DNA of 64,000 bases, taken from NCBI GenBank assembly GCA_040880125.1, contig JBBDJB010000031.1, forward strand, positions 1 through 64,000. The letters run 5' to 3'. This DNA is from JBBDJB01 sp040880125 (GTDB lineage Bacteria; Planctomycetota; Planctomycetia; Pirellulales; JBBDJB01). The translations under genes and the position numbers were made by a program. Shown in pieces: positions 22,026-31,953 of the stretch. The notes under the pieces are model-generated. The model had not been told where the DNA came from, searched no databases, and saw nothing but the letters and a program-made list of their open reading frames with translations. Positions within the stretch are counted from its first letter, which is position 1. Every line of letters starts with the position of its first letter.

Positions 22026-22360
22026 ATTCGATCAAGTCTGCGAGTTTCGGGTGCGATGACCTCACGCGTCACTCTAGTCGGCGGCCTGAGACGCTGCCAG
22101 CGGGCCGCGGCGCGCTGTTGGTGAATTCGCAGCGAATGGCGAAATCTTGCCGGTTTTTCAGCAAGAACGCAACAGCCGCTGCCCGGGTACGCAGTGCCGG
22201 GTGCCGCTTCCCAACAGGGCATGGAGCCGGTACACACTCGCTGTGCGAATGTGAAGGCAGCCATCGCCGTCAACTCTCTCTAGGTGAAGCTGCCCACTCT
22301 GGCTAGAATCCCACGACACGTCCTTGCCGCCACCAGTCGCACGCACGGAGGCGATGCGCT
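22026..22360. other. Intergenic region between two divergent genes
   Basis: About 335 bp separating the small membrane protein (minus) and the YCF48-type gene (plus). It must hold both promoters, but I cannot place them with confidence. GTGCCGGGTGCCGCTTCCC (22,195-22,213) resembles the beginning of the repeat near 63,840. Confidence 0.45.
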
Positions 22361-25300
22361 ATGCAACACCGCACCTGCGGGCTGCTGATTGCTGCCTTGT
22401 CGATTCTCGGTTCAGTGGCACTATCTTCCGCGGCCGAACCAACCAAAATCGAAGCGAATATGCAAGGCGACGCCACGCTTTGGGACGTGGACTTCGTCGA
22501 TGCTTCGACCGGCTGGGCGGTCGGCGACCGCGGCGTGATATGGCACACGCTCGATGGCGGACAGACCTGGCGCCGGCAAACCAGCGGCGTAAGCTGCCGG
22601 CTGAGCGCCGTCGAATTCATCGACAGCCAGCGAGGCTGGGCCGCCGGCGGATACTGGCAACCGTACTCGCACACTCCGCGCGGCGTGTTACTGCGCACCA
22701 TCGACGGCGGCCGCAACTGGCAAGTAATGGATAAAGTCTTACTGCCGGTGGTCGAGGAGATTCGCTTCTTCTCCGCCAACGAGGGGATCGCGCTGGGACA
22801 CACCTCGGGGCTCTTTCCCTCGGGCGTGTTCAAGACCGAAGACGGAGGACGGTCCTTTCAGCCGCTGCCCGCCGAGCAGGCGCAGTCATGGCTGACCGGC
22901 GACTTCATCGACCCGCTCACGGGTGCCCTGGCCGGACGTCGCGGGGGACTGGCCACCTTGCGGCGGCGCGAGATCGCGCTTTTGCCGCGCGATCCGTCCC
23001 AGTTGCGCGGGCTGCACGATATGCAACTTGTCGGCCCCACCGGCGGATGGCTGGTCGGCGACGGGGCATTGGTCCTCACGACCGGAGACCTGGGCCGAAG
23101 TTGGCAGACGCCCGCCGGCCAGCTTCCAGCCGCCGCGGAGCACTTCGACTTTCGCACCGTTGCCGCACAAGGTCCACATGTATGGGTAGCCGGCTCGCCG
23201 GGCAGCCGCGTCTTTTGTACGACCGATGCGGGGCAAAGCTGGTCGGCCCGACCGACCGGCAGCAACCTTCCCGTCCACGCGCTCTCGTTCGCCGACACGC
23301 AGCACGGCTGGGCGGTCGGCTCGCTCGGCAGCATTCTGGCCACGCACGACGGCGGCAGCACCTGGCATCGTCAACGTGCCGGCGGAGCGCGGGCGGCGGC
23401 ACTAGGCATCTATGCGCAGTCGCAAAGCGTGCCGTTGGAACTGGTCTCGCAGCTCTCCGCCGCCGATGGCTATCTGGGGGTGTTGACGATCCTCAATCGC
23501 TCGGAGAACTCCGAGAACAATAGCTCGACTGCCGATCCGCCGCGGCTGGCACACGACGCGATCGTGGCCGTCGGAGGCAGCGAAGCGCAGACCGCCTGGC
23601 AGTTTCCGCTGCCGGACGAAGAGTTGAAACTGCCGCCGGAGCGATTGATCGAAGCGCTCGACCGGGCGAACGACGGTCGCGGCTTGGAGTATCTCGACGC
23701 GCATCTGGTACGCCAGATTCGCATGTGGAGGCCGGAAGTTCTCTTCACGCACGACGTGGACCCACGCGGTGAGCATCCGCTGGCGCACCTGGTCAATCAG
23801 CGTGTGCTGTGGGCAGCACAAGCGGCGGCCGATCCGACGCAGTTCGTCGAACTGGCTACCGAGGCCGGCCTGCCGCCCTGGAAGGTGAAGAAGGTCTACA
23901 GCACGCTTCCGCCGGGAACACGGGCGCCGAACTTAATCGACACATCGCAGATGGTCCCGGTGCTGGGCCGCTCGCTGGCCGACCACGCCACCGAGGCGCG
24001 GGGCCTGTTGTCGAGCCGCTATTCGCTCGGGCCGCCGGCGGTAGCGTATCGACTTTTGCTCGATCACGTGCCGCAGGATCGTGGCCAGCGCGACTTCTTT
24101 AGCGGCATTCCGCTCGCACCCGGCGGCGAGGCACGACGGTATGTGCTCGCGCCGGACGTGGACTCCATCGACCGCTTGCGGCGCATGGCCGAAAAACGCC
24201 GCAACATGCAGCGGCTGCTAGAGCACCGCCAGGACAATCCCGCCTGGTCGGGCCAGGTTGCGGACCTCGTCGGAGGGCTCGACCGCCGCAGCGCCGGAGA
24301 AGTCCTCTATCAACTCGGCCATCAGTACTACCAGCGCGGGCAGTGGCAATCCGCAGCCGATGCGCTGGAGATGTTCGTGATGCAGTATCCCGGTCATCCG
24401 CTGGCCGAGTCTGCCAGCGGATGGCTGATCCAGTTTTACTCCAGCGGAGAGGCCGCCTGGCGAATGCGCAAGGGCAATTTCGCGGTTGCCCAACAGTCGG
24501 CCGTATCGCCTCCGATCGCCGCGGCTGCCGTGCCGCGTGACGGGGGCGACCTGAGGGCCGCTGCCGCGGCGCTGCCGCTCGCCGGGCGCACGCAGGTCCA
24601 GCACGCCGTGGGCGACTCCAGCGATCCGCATTTGGAGCAGGCACTGCGCCTGTCGCGGCAACTGGAGCGGTTGCAGCCGGAACTGTTTGCCACGCCGGAA
24701 GTCCGCTTTCCGTTGGCCGTCGCGCAGCGCAAGCTCGGCTACCACAACTCGGCCGAACGGTACTTTCTCGGAATGCGCCGCACCCGGCCGGAAGATGCCT
24801 GGTGGAGCTGTGCCCAGGGCGAGCGGTGGCTCGTCGAACCGACCGGTGTCGCGCCCAAGCCGATTTGGAAGTGCGCGCGTGCTGCTGAGCGACCGCATCT
24901 CGACGGCCAGCTCGACGATGCCTGCTGGCAAGCCGCACGTGACGTGCAACTGCAGGGCACCGGTACGTCGGAGGGCGACGCATCGCCGGCTTCCGCCAAG
25001 CTGGCGTACGACGGTGAGTTCTTATACATCGCGCTGTCCTGTCGAAAAGCGAGACAGTTCCAATACAAGGCTTCTGATGCTCCGCGACCGCGCGATCCGG
25101 AGCTGAGCGCCTTCGACCGCGTCGATCTGTTGATCGACGTCGACCGGGACTACGCGACCTTCTATCGCCTGACGATCGACCACCGCGGCTGGACCGGCGA
25201 GGCTTGTTGGCAGGACGCGACATGGGATCCGACCTGGTACGTTGCCGCGGCCGACCAGCCGGATCGGTGGACGGCCGAAGCCGCCATCCCGTGGACTGAA

Positions 25301-25444
25301 CTGGTCGATACACCGCCCGATTCGAACTACGTCTGGGCGGTGGGCGTTCAGCGGACCGTGCCGGGCGCGGGGTTCCAATCGTGGAGCCTGCCGGCCGATC
25401 CCGCGGTCGTTCCGCAAGGCTTCGGCTATCTGATCTTCCAGTAG
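22361..25444 (+). CDS. Secreted YCF48/BNR-repeat, PIG-L-like, CBM9-like multidomain protein
   Basis: A 1027-residue exported protein with a Sec signal (LLIAALSILGSVALSSAAE). Residues about 35-345 are YCF48/BNR beta-propeller repeats with recurring GWAVGDRGVIWHTLDGGQTW and GVFKTEDGGRSF motifs. Residues about 346-600 resemble a PIG-L/LmbE deacetylase: VPLELVSQLSAADGYLGVL, RQIRMWRPEVLFTHDVDPRG, GLPPWKVKKVYST; the HPDDE zinc motif is not present. A TPR-like segment (LYQLGHQYYQRGQWQSAADA) is near 645, and residues about 840-1027 are CBM9-like (LDGQLDDACWQAARDV, AYDGEFLYIALSC). The substrate may be a surface glycan; that is inference. It stands alone, followed by a GCACAGACA palindrome. Confidence 0.8.
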   Translation: MQHRTCGLLIAALSILGSVALSSAAEPTKIEANMQGDATLWDVDFVDASTGWAVGDRGVIWHTLDGGQTWRRQTSGVSCRLSAVEFIDSQRGWAAGGYWQPYSHTPRGVLLRTIDGGRNWQVMDKVLLPVVEEIRFFSANEGIALGHTSGLFPSGVFKTEDGGRSFQPLPAEQAQSWLTGDFIDPLTGALAGRRGGLATLRRREIALLPRDPSQLRGLHDMQLVGPTGGWLVGDGALVLTTGDLGRSWQTPAGQLPAAAEHFDFRTVAAQGPHVWVAGSPGSRVFCTTDAGQSWSARPTGSNLPVHALSFADTQHGWAVGSLGSILATHDGGSTWHRQRAGGARAAALGIYAQSQSVPLELVSQLSAADGYLGVLTILNRSENSENNSSTADPPRLAHDAIVAVGGSEAQTAWQFPLPDEELKLPPERLIEALDRANDGRGLEYLDAHLVRQIRMWRPEVLFTHDVDPRGEHPLAHLVNQRVLWAAQAAADPTQFVELATEAGLPPWKVKKVYSTLPPGTRAPNLIDTSQMVPVLGRSLADHATEARGLLSSRYSLGPPAVAYRLLLDHVPQDRGQRDFFSGIPLAPGGEARRYVLAPDVDSIDRLRRMAEKRRNMQRLLEHRQDNPAWSGQVADLVGGLDRRSAGEVLYQLGHQYYQRGQWQSAADALEMFVMQYPGHPLAESASGWLIQFYSSGEAAWRMRKGNFAVAQQSAVSPPIAAAAVPRDGGDLRAAAAALPLAGRTQVQHAVGDSSDPHLEQALRLSRQLERLQPELFATPEVRFPLAVAQRKLGYHNSAERYFLGMRRTRPEDAWWSCAQGERWLVEPTGVAPKPIWKCARAAERPHLDGQLDDACWQAARDVQLQGTGTSEGDASPASAKLAYDGEFLYIALSCRKARQFQYKASDAPRPRDPELSAFDRVDLLIDVDRDYATFYRLTIDHRGWTGEACWQDATWDPTWYVAAADQPDRWTAEAAIPWTELVDTPPDSNYVWAVGVQRTVPGAGFQSWSLPADPAVVPQGFGYLIFQ

Positions 25445-25453
25445 CAGCGCCGT

Positions 25454-25478
25454 GGCACAGAGATTCTTGTCTGTGCGC
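25454..25478. repeat. GCACAGACA palindrome copy 3
   Basis: GGCACAGAG-ATTCT-TGTCTGTGC, with outer GTGG/CCAC pairing, located 9 bp after the YCF48-type gene. One arm is mutated relative to the other copies. Confidence 0.55.
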
Positions 25479-25694
25479 CACCGGCTGAATATCTAGCCGG
25501 GTTCCTGGGACTCTACCGAATCCCTGCCCGATGGGGCTTTGCCCCAGGCGCTGCGGAAGATGACTTTACGTCCATCAGGTGGCCATCCATACTGACGCCT
25601 TTAGCCGCGGGGCCGCTTTCTGGTCGTCTCCTTCCGAGGTGGCGGCGGAGCGGGCGGCCCGTCGATTCGATCCACTCCCTCTGGATCCGTGCGC

Positions 25695-28600
25695 ATGCCC
25701 GCTCGCCAACGTTCGGCTTGGAACCGCTACGGATTCGCGTTGGTGGTGATCGCGCTGGTCGTCGCTCCGCGTGGGCTGTTTGCTCCCGCGATCACGAGCG
25801 ATTTCGCCGTCGGATGCTTGTTTCTTGGCACCTTGTTGGGAGCGTGGTACGGCGGCTTCGGGCCCTCGATGCTGGTGAGTATCGGCGGCCTGTTTATTCT
25901 GGCTGCTGCCTTTCCGGACCCCAACCCAGAAGACGACAATCCCTGGGGACTGCTTTTCTTTTTGCTCATTGCGCTGGGGATCGCCGCGTTAGGCGCCGGA
26001 ATGGCCTCCGCCCGCCGCCGGGCGGAGGCGGCGTTCGAGCAACTTCAAACCACGCTCACCAGCATCGGCGACGCAGTCTTGGTCACCGACGCCGAAGGCT
26101 ATGTGACGATGCTCAATCCGATCGCCGAACAGCTTACCGGCTGGACAACCAGCGACGCGGCCGGTCTGCCGCTGGAAGAGGTGTTCCTGATCGTGAACGA
26201 GCAGTCGCGCATGAGCGTGGAGTCTCCCGTCACGAAGGCACTTCGCGAGGGCAGGATTGTCGGGCTGGCGAATCACACCGTCTTGATTGCAAAAGACGGC
26301 ACCGAGATGGCCATCGACGACAGCGCCGCGCCGATTCGCGACTCCAGCGGCGACGTCGTCGGTGTGGTTCTCGTGTTTCGCGACGTCTCGCAGCGACGGC
26401 AGGCCGAAGAGTCGCGCCGGCAACTGGCGGCGATCGTCGAGTCCTCCAACGACGCGATTGTCGGCAAGACTCTGGAAGGCCTCATCACCTCCTGGAACGA
26501 AGCCGCCGAGGACCTGTACGGCTATACGGCCGAAGAGGTGGTAGGCCAGCCGTTTTCCGTCTTGCTGCCGGAGGGACGCGAGGATGAACTGGCGGTCTTT
26601 CTTGACCAGCTCCACCGCGGCGAACGGATCACGCACTTTGAAACCGTGCGTCGACGAAAAGATGGCGAGTTGATCCACGTCACGCTGAGCTACTCGCCCA
26701 TTCACGACGCGGAAGGGAACCCGATCGGGGCGGCCGTGATCGCACGCGATATCGGGGAGCGCCGCCGGGCGGCGGAAGTACTGCGCGACAACGAAGAGCG
26801 CCTGCGGCTGTCGCTCGACGCCGGGCAGATGGGAGTCTGGGACTGGGACATCCGCACGGGCGCCTTGAAGTGGTCCGAAAACCTGGAATCCCTGCACGGG
26901 ATCGAGTCCGGGGCCTTTGACGGCACGTTCGAGTCCTTCCAACAGCTCATCCATCCGGAGGACCGCGAGTCGGTGATCGGAGTCATTCAGCACGCGATCG
27001 CCACTCGCCAGCCTTACGAGATCGAGTTCCGCAGTATTGGGACCGACGGCAGCCTTCACTGGACGTCGGGCAAGGGGCAAATCTACTATGACGAGGATGG
27101 GCCGGTCCGCATGGTGGGCGTCTGCACGGACGTCACCGATCGCAAGCTGTCCGAAGAGACGGCGCGGTTCCTGGCCCGAGCCAGTGCGGAGCTTGCCAGT
27201 CTAGTCGATCTGGACAGCACTCTTCAGAAGGTGGCTCGGCTCTCCGTGCCGTTCTTTGCAGACTGGTGCGCGGTCGACATGGTCGAGTCGGACGGGGCGC
27301 TTCGCCGGGTGTCGGTGGCGCATGTCGATCCGGACAAGGTGGAGCTCGCCCACCAGTTGCACGAGCGGTTTCCGCCCGACCCGGATGCGCCCCAGGGGGC
27401 GTGGCACATCGTTCGTACAAAATCCTCAGAGATGCTCTCGTCCATCCCGCAAAGCTTGCTCGACGAGACGATTGAAGATCCCCAGCGCCGAGAAATAATC
27501 CGCCAGCTCGGGCTGCGGTCGTATATCGGCGTGCCGATCAAGATCCGCGACGAGGTGCTGGGCGTGATTATCTTCATCTCCGCCGAAACCGGCCGCATAT
27601 ACGACGAAGATGATCTGGAGGTGGCCGAGGACCTGGCGCATCGGGCGGCGGTGGCTATTGAAAACGCACGGCTGTATCAGCAGGTGCGAGAGGCCGACCG
27701 GCGAAAGGACGAATTCCTGGCGATGCTCGCGCACGAGCTGCGCAATCCGCTGGCGCCACTCCGCAGCGGCTTGGAACTATTGGCGCTGGGGACTAGCGAT
27801 CACGGCGAGACGATCGGGCTGATGCAGGATCAGGTGGCCTATCTGGCGCGGCTGGTGGACGATCTGCTGGACGTCTCGCGGATCGTGCGGGGCAAAGTGG
27901 AACTTCGCCCCGAGATTCTAGCCCTCGATACGGTGGTGAAGCGAACGGAGCAATACCTTCGCTCGGTCACTGACGCTCGCGATCAAGTGCTGATCGTCCA
28001 TCTGCCGGAGTCGACGATTTGGCTTAACGCGGACCGCGTCCGACTGGGACAAATCATCGAGAACCTGCTCAATAACGGGTCCAAATACACCGACCGCGGC
28101 GGCCGCATTGAATTGAGCGTCACCCGAGAAGGCGACAGCGCCGTGATCGCCGTCAAGGACAACGGGATGGGGATCGAGCCCGATCTGTTGCCGCGGGTGT
28201 TCGATCTGTTCACGCAGTCCTCCCGCGCGCTCGACCGGGCCCAGGGCGGGCTGGGTATCGGGCTGACGCTAGTGCGAAAGCTGGTGGAGATCCACGGCGG
28301 CTCGATCGCCGTTCACAGCGACGGCCCCGGCTGCGGCAGCACATTCACGGTCCGGCTGCCAGTCGTGGAGACCGGCCCGGACGACGTGCCGGTGCCGCTC
28401 GAGCCGGAGTCGGCGCCCACTCCGCGGCGCGTCCTGGTGGTGGACGACAACGTCGGCGCCGCTCGCATGCTGTCGCTGTTAATTTCCCGGCTCGGTCCGC
28501 ACGAAGTGGAGACGGTCCACGACGGCGCAACCGCGCTTCGCCGCGTCGGCGAGCTTCGCCCGAACATTGTGCTATTGGATATCGGCCTGCCCGGCATGGA

Positions 28601-28799
28601 CGGGTACGAGGTGGGCCGCCGCGTCCGGGAGGACACCCAGCACAATGGGATTTTGCTGGTGGCGGTCACCGGCTACGGTCAGGAGGAAGACCGCCGCCGG
28701 TCGCGCCAGGCCGGGTTCGACGAGCATCTGGTGAAGCCGGTCGCGGTCGAAGCCTTGCACGCGCTGCTGGAGCACCCGAAGCTGCGCAGCGAAACGTGA
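25695..28799 (+). CDS. Hybrid sensor histidine kinase (DUF4118-PAS3-GAF-HisKA-HATPase-REC)
   Basis: A membrane-bound hybrid kinase of 1034 residues. The N-terminus has a KdpD-like (DUF4118) set of hydrophobic helices to about 100. Three PAS domains follow (SIGDAVLVTDAEGYVTMLNP; ESSNDAIVGKTLEGLITSWN; LRLSLDAGQMGVWDWDIRTG), then a GAF domain (about 495-665), the phosphoacceptor His680 in LAMLAHELRNPLAP, the ATPase domain with DNGMGIEPDLLPRVFDLF and GGLGIGLTLV, and a receiver domain (VLVVDDNVGAAR) with phosphoacceptor Asp962. No response regulator gene is next to it, so output must act through a distant phosphotransfer partner. Starts at ATG 25695 or GTG 25689; signals before both are weak. Confidence 0.93.
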   Translation: MPARQRSAWNRYGFALVVIALVVAPRGLFAPAITSDFAVGCLFLGTLLGAWYGGFGPSMLVSIGGLFILAAAFPDPNPEDDNPWGLLFFLLIALGIAALGAGMASARRRAEAAFEQLQTTLTSIGDAVLVTDAEGYVTMLNPIAEQLTGWTTSDAAGLPLEEVFLIVNEQSRMSVESPVTKALREGRIVGLANHTVLIAKDGTEMAIDDSAAPIRDSSGDVVGVVLVFRDVSQRRQAEESRRQLAAIVESSNDAIVGKTLEGLITSWNEAAEDLYGYTAEEVVGQPFSVLLPEGREDELAVFLDQLHRGERITHFETVRRRKDGELIHVTLSYSPIHDAEGNPIGAAVIARDIGERRRAAEVLRDNEERLRLSLDAGQMGVWDWDIRTGALKWSENLESLHGIESGAFDGTFESFQQLIHPEDRESVIGVIQHAIATRQPYEIEFRSIGTDGSLHWTSGKGQIYYDEDGPVRMVGVCTDVTDRKLSEETARFLARASAELASLVDLDSTLQKVARLSVPFFADWCAVDMVESDGALRRVSVAHVDPDKVELAHQLHERFPPDPDAPQGAWHIVRTKSSEMLSSIPQSLLDETIEDPQRREIIRQLGLRSYIGVPIKIRDEVLGVIIFISAETGRIYDEDDLEVAEDLAHRAAVAIENARLYQQVREADRRKDEFLAMLAHELRNPLAPLRSGLELLALGTSDHGETIGLMQDQVAYLARLVDDLLDVSRIVRGKVELRPEILALDTVVKRTEQYLRSVTDARDQVLIVHLPESTIWLNADRVRLGQIIENLLNNGSKYTDRGGRIELSVTREGDSAVIAVKDNGMGIEPDLLPRVFDLFTQSSRALDRAQGGLGIGLTLVRKLVEIHGGSIAVHSDGPGCGSTFTVRLPVVETGPDDVPVPLEPESAPTPRRVLVVDDNVGAARMLSLLISRLGPHEVETVHDGATALRRVGELRPNIVLLDIGLPGMDGYEVGRRVREDTQHNGILLVAVTGYGQEEDRRRSRQAGFDEHLVKPVAVEALHALLEHPKLRSET

Positions 28800-28869
28800 T
28801 CGAGCGTGGACACGTTCGTTCCTGCCACGGCTGGGGGCGCCGCGCGCTTGCGCTCAGCCTAGCCTAGCC

Positions 28870-28912
28870 TTCAATAAAAATGCCCCCGCGACCGACAGGC
28901 CGCGAGGGCAGG
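28870..28912 (-). terminator. Rho-independent terminator after the PEP-CTERM gene
   Basis: On the minus strand GCCCTCGCGGCC and the opposing GGTCGCGGGGGC form a GC-rich hairpin with a TGTC loop, followed by ATTTTTATTG. It lies 30 bp past the stop of the PEP-CTERM gene. On the plus strand the preceding AATAAAAA offers no T-run, so it is one-directional. Confidence 0.8.
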
Positions 28913-28943
28913 GGCAAAGAGCAGTTTCACGTTAGTCAATTGA

Positions 28944-30071
28944 TTACGCGGTGCGGCGCGTGCGCCAGAGCGGCCGGCCGATCAGGCCGGCAATCGCCAG
29001 CAGGGCCAACACCAGGCTGGAGGGCTCCGGCACGCTCACCGCTTCCAGCGCGTTGATATTCTCGCTGAGGACATTGAACGTGCCCATGACATCGAATGCC
29101 GTATCCCATTCGTGTCCGCCGTGACGCAGAAAGGAGGTCGGCGAGTTCGGGTCGGTGTAGACAAAGATTTCGCCGCCATCGAGGTTCGGCAGCAGTGGGT
29201 CGAACTGGCTCAGATCGATCGGGGCGATGCTGAACAGCACCTCCCTGCCGAGGACCATCATGGCGTCCAGGTCCATTAGCTCCACCAATTGACCCCAGGC
29301 CGGGCCGCCCAGGCCGAAGCCGGTGAACTGCAGGTCCATCGCAGCAGCTAGTTCGCTGGTGAGCGTGTGCGGCGTGCTTGCACCGCCGCTGAATTCCCAG
29401 ATGGCGACCTTCGCCACCAGCGCGGGAGTGAGCACCGCGAAGGGATCGCCGTAGAGTGAGTAGAGGGTGGAATCGTCGACGTTGTCCGCGCCCCACACTT
29501 CCAGACCGTCGACGTCCGTGACGCCGTGCTGATCGATGTCCGTCGGAGTGGCCCAAATGGAAAACGCGCCGGCGCCACCGGCCGCGGCCGTCGGCTCGAC
29601 GTAGATGTTGCCGTCACCGACCAGGCCGCCGATGCCGAGGTCGCCCACGGAGAAGAGCAGCGCGGCATTATCGGCGATTACTTCGTTGTACAACGCGTCA
29701 ATGCCGGCGGCGAGGGCGTCGACTTCCAGGTCGATATCCACACCAGGAAAGGGGAGGCGGCTGCCGGAGTAATCGACGCTGTCGCGAATTCCGCCCATGC
29801 CGTCCCAGGCGATCACCTGTTCGGGGTCGCCGGCGCCGGTGATGCCGTCTTTGTCGCGATAGTCCGAGTAGTCTTTGCCCGGCACTTGTTGGGCGGTCGG
29901 GATCCCGTTCCCGGGGATGGGGAACGCCGAAGTCATCGGCACCCAGGGGCCGGCCCATGCATTCGCATCGAGTGCACCGGCCAGAAACAGAGCGGCCAGG
30001 GCAAGCACCACGGGGAGGCGACAACCGCCAGTCGCCGTAGCCCAACGTCGTTTTTGCAAAGTGGATGTCAT
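28944..30071 (-). CDS. PEP-CTERM-sorted surface protein
   Basis: A 375-residue exported protein. The N-terminus has a basic start and hydrophobic core (LPVVLALAALFLAGALDANA). The C-terminus carries the PEP-CTERM sorting signal: SVPEPSSLVLALLAIAGLIG, then an Arg-rich end (RPLWRTRRTA), recognised by exosortase and linked to extracellular matrix or exopolysaccharide. The middle is beta-rich and Gly/Asp-rich (DLGIGGLVGDGNIYVEP, STPHTLTSELAAAM), with no domain that I recognise. The ATG at 30071 has GGAGGT 8 nt upstream. No exosortase gene is in the window. Terminator at 28870. Confidence 0.85.
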   Translation of the reverse strand: MTSTLQKRRWATATGGCRLPVVLALAALFLAGALDANAWAGPWVPMTSAFPIPGNGIPTAQQVPGKDYSDYRDKDGITGAGDPEQVIAWDGMGGIRDSVDYSGSRLPFPGVDIDLEVDALAAGIDALYNEVIADNAALLFSVGDLGIGGLVGDGNIYVEPTAAAGGAGAFSIWATPTDIDQHGVTDVDGLEVWGADNVDDSTLYSLYGDPFAVLTPALVAKVAIWEFSGGASTPHTLTSELAAAMDLQFTGFGLGGPAWGQLVELMDLDAMMVLGREVLFSIAPIDLSQFDPLLPNLDGGEIFVYTDPNSPTSFLRHGGHEWDTAFDVMGTFNVLSENINALEAVSVPEPSSLVLALLAIAGLIGRPLWRTRRTA

Positions 30072-30448
30072 TAGCACGTACCTCCGGGAGAAGAGTAGAA
30101 CCGTCCGCAAAAGTCCATTCCAACGGCAAACAGCCCCAGCGCGATGGGAGATTCCACCCACCACGACCGAACTATCCGTGCAGCCCTCAAAGTAACCACC
30201 TCGCGAGGCAAATGCAATTTGTTGAGTTGAGTTCTTTAGCTCGACTCTGGGCTGGGGCCGGGATAGTTATGTGCAGATGCGGCAAACTGCGGGTTTTATC
30301 GCTTCGCCACGTTCCGGGTACGAAGCCAAGTCCCCCTGCGGATAGATCTTGCTTGTCGCCCGCTTTTCGGCGCTGCTACAATAGCCGCACCAACTTACCC
30401 CCCTTCCAGGCAAAAGATCCCGGCCCACCACTGCAAGGAGATACGTCC
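30072..30448. other. Divergent promoter region
   Basis: About 375 bp between the PEP-CTERM gene (minus) and the Gfo/Idh gene (plus). Both genes have strong Shine-Dalgarno sequences at the edges. I see no repeat tiles and no clear -10/-35 pair; the frame at 30,267-30,509 on the minus strand is not supported. Confidence 0.45.
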
Positions 30449-31912
30449 ATGTCCAGACGCACCCGTCGCGAGTTCTTGGAAGACTCGATGTTCGCCACCG
30501 CGGCGGCACTGGCGGCCGGCTCGGCCACGCAAGTCTTCGCTCAAGAGGAGCAGGTTCGCAGCGCCAACGAGACGCTGAGTGTGGCCGTGCTGGGCGTGAA
30601 CAACCGTGGACGCGATCATCTGGGCGGATTCGCCGGCAAAGGCTCCACAGTGGTCACTCACATTTGCGATCCCGACGAGCGGGTGGGTCAGCGACAAGCC
30701 GAAGGCGTCAGCCGCCGCCAGAACGGTAAAGCGGCCAAATATGTGAAAGACCTCCGCGAGGTGTTCGACGATCCGTCGGTCGACATCGTCTCCATCGCCA
30801 CCCCGAACCACTGGCACGCCCTGGCGGCCATCTGGGCGATCCAAGCCGGCAAGGACGTGTACGTCGAGAAGCCGGTCAGCCACAACGTCACGGAAGGCCG
30901 CCGCATCGTCGACGCCGCCCGAAAGCACCAGAAGATCTGCCAAACCGGCACGCAGTGCCGCACCAATCCCGGCATGCGCGAAGCGATCGCCTTCGTGCAA
31001 GAAGGCGGCATCGGCACCGTCAAAGTCGGACGCGGGCTATGCTACAAGCGTCGCGATTCGATCGGCGAAAAAGGCACGCGCTCCGTGCCGGAGCATATCG
31101 ACTACAACCTGTGGTGCGGTCCGGCGCCCGACGGCCCGGTCACGCGGCCACAGTTCCACTACGACTGGCACTGGCAATGGGCCTATGGCAACGGCGACCT
31201 CGGCAATCAGGGCATCCACCAGATGGACATCGCCCGTTGGGGGCTGGGCGTCGACAGTATCAGCAATGCGGTGATCAGCTACGGCGGCCGGTTCGGCTAC
31301 GAGGACGCCGGCGAGACCGCCAACACGCAGGTCGTGATCCACGACTACGACGACAAGACGCTGGTGTTCGAGGTCCGCGGCCTGGAAACCGACCGGTACA
31401 AGGGCGCCGACGTGGGCGTCATCTTCGAGGGGACTGACGGGTACATGGTCATCGCGTCGTACGACAGCGGCACCGCCTTCGACAAGGAGGGTAATATCAT
31501 CAAGACCTTCCGCGGCGGAGCCAGTCACTACGACAACTTCGTCAAGGCGGTCAAAAGCCGCAATCGCGACGATCTTAATGCGGACATCCTCGAAGGGCAC
31601 CTCTCCAGCGCCCTGTGCCACCTCGGCAACATCTCTTACCTGCTGGGTGACGAAGTCTCCCGCGACGAGGCGGTCGACCGACTGAAGAGCTACGACCACC
31701 TGGAAGACGATGTCGTGGCGACCTTCGAGCGGACCGAAGAGCACCTGGCCGAAAACGACGTCAAGCTCCAGATGACTTCTGTGAAGCTGGGTCCGATGCT
31801 GAAGATCGATCCGGTCAGTGAACAGTTCATCGATAACAGTACGGCCGACACGATGCTGACGCGCGACTATCGTAAGCCGTTTGTCGTGCCGGCTCGGGCC
31901 GCCGACGTTTAG
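30449..31912 (+). CDS. Tat-exported Gfo/Idh/MocA oxidoreductase
   Basis: A 487-residue protein with a twin-arginine signal (MSRRTRREFLEDSMFATAAA). The mature part is an NAD(P)-binding Gfo/Idh/MocA dehydrogenase: LSVAVLGVNNRGRDHLGGF (Rossmann, about 46-64), DIVSIATPNHWHALAAIWAI, and GKDVYVEKPVSHNVTEGRR (the EKP motif with its lysine, near 140). Such periplasmic sugar oxidoreductases, probably exported with bound cofactor, are typical of planctomycetes and are thought to act on sugars; the substrate is unknown. AAGGAG 9 nt before the ATG at 30449 fixes the start. A strong terminator follows. Confidence 0.93.
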   Translation: MSRRTRREFLEDSMFATAAALAAGSATQVFAQEEQVRSANETLSVAVLGVNNRGRDHLGGFAGKGSTVVTHICDPDERVGQRQAEGVSRRQNGKAAKYVKDLREVFDDPSVDIVSIATPNHWHALAAIWAIQAGKDVYVEKPVSHNVTEGRRIVDAARKHQKICQTGTQCRTNPGMREAIAFVQEGGIGTVKVGRGLCYKRRDSIGEKGTRSVPEHIDYNLWCGPAPDGPVTRPQFHYDWHWQWAYGNGDLGNQGIHQMDIARWGLGVDSISNAVISYGGRFGYEDAGETANTQVVIHDYDDKTLVFEVRGLETDRYKGADVGVIFEGTDGYMVIASYDSGTAFDKEGNIIKTFRGGASHYDNFVKAVKSRNRDDLNADILEGHLSSALCHLGNISYLLGDEVSRDEAVDRLKSYDHLEDDVVATFERTEEHLAENDVKLQMTSVKLGPMLKIDPVSEQFIDNSTADTMLTRDYRKPFVVPARAADV

Positions 31913-31953
31913 TCCGCGAGACGCGCACGCCATACAAATAGTAATCGCCAACG

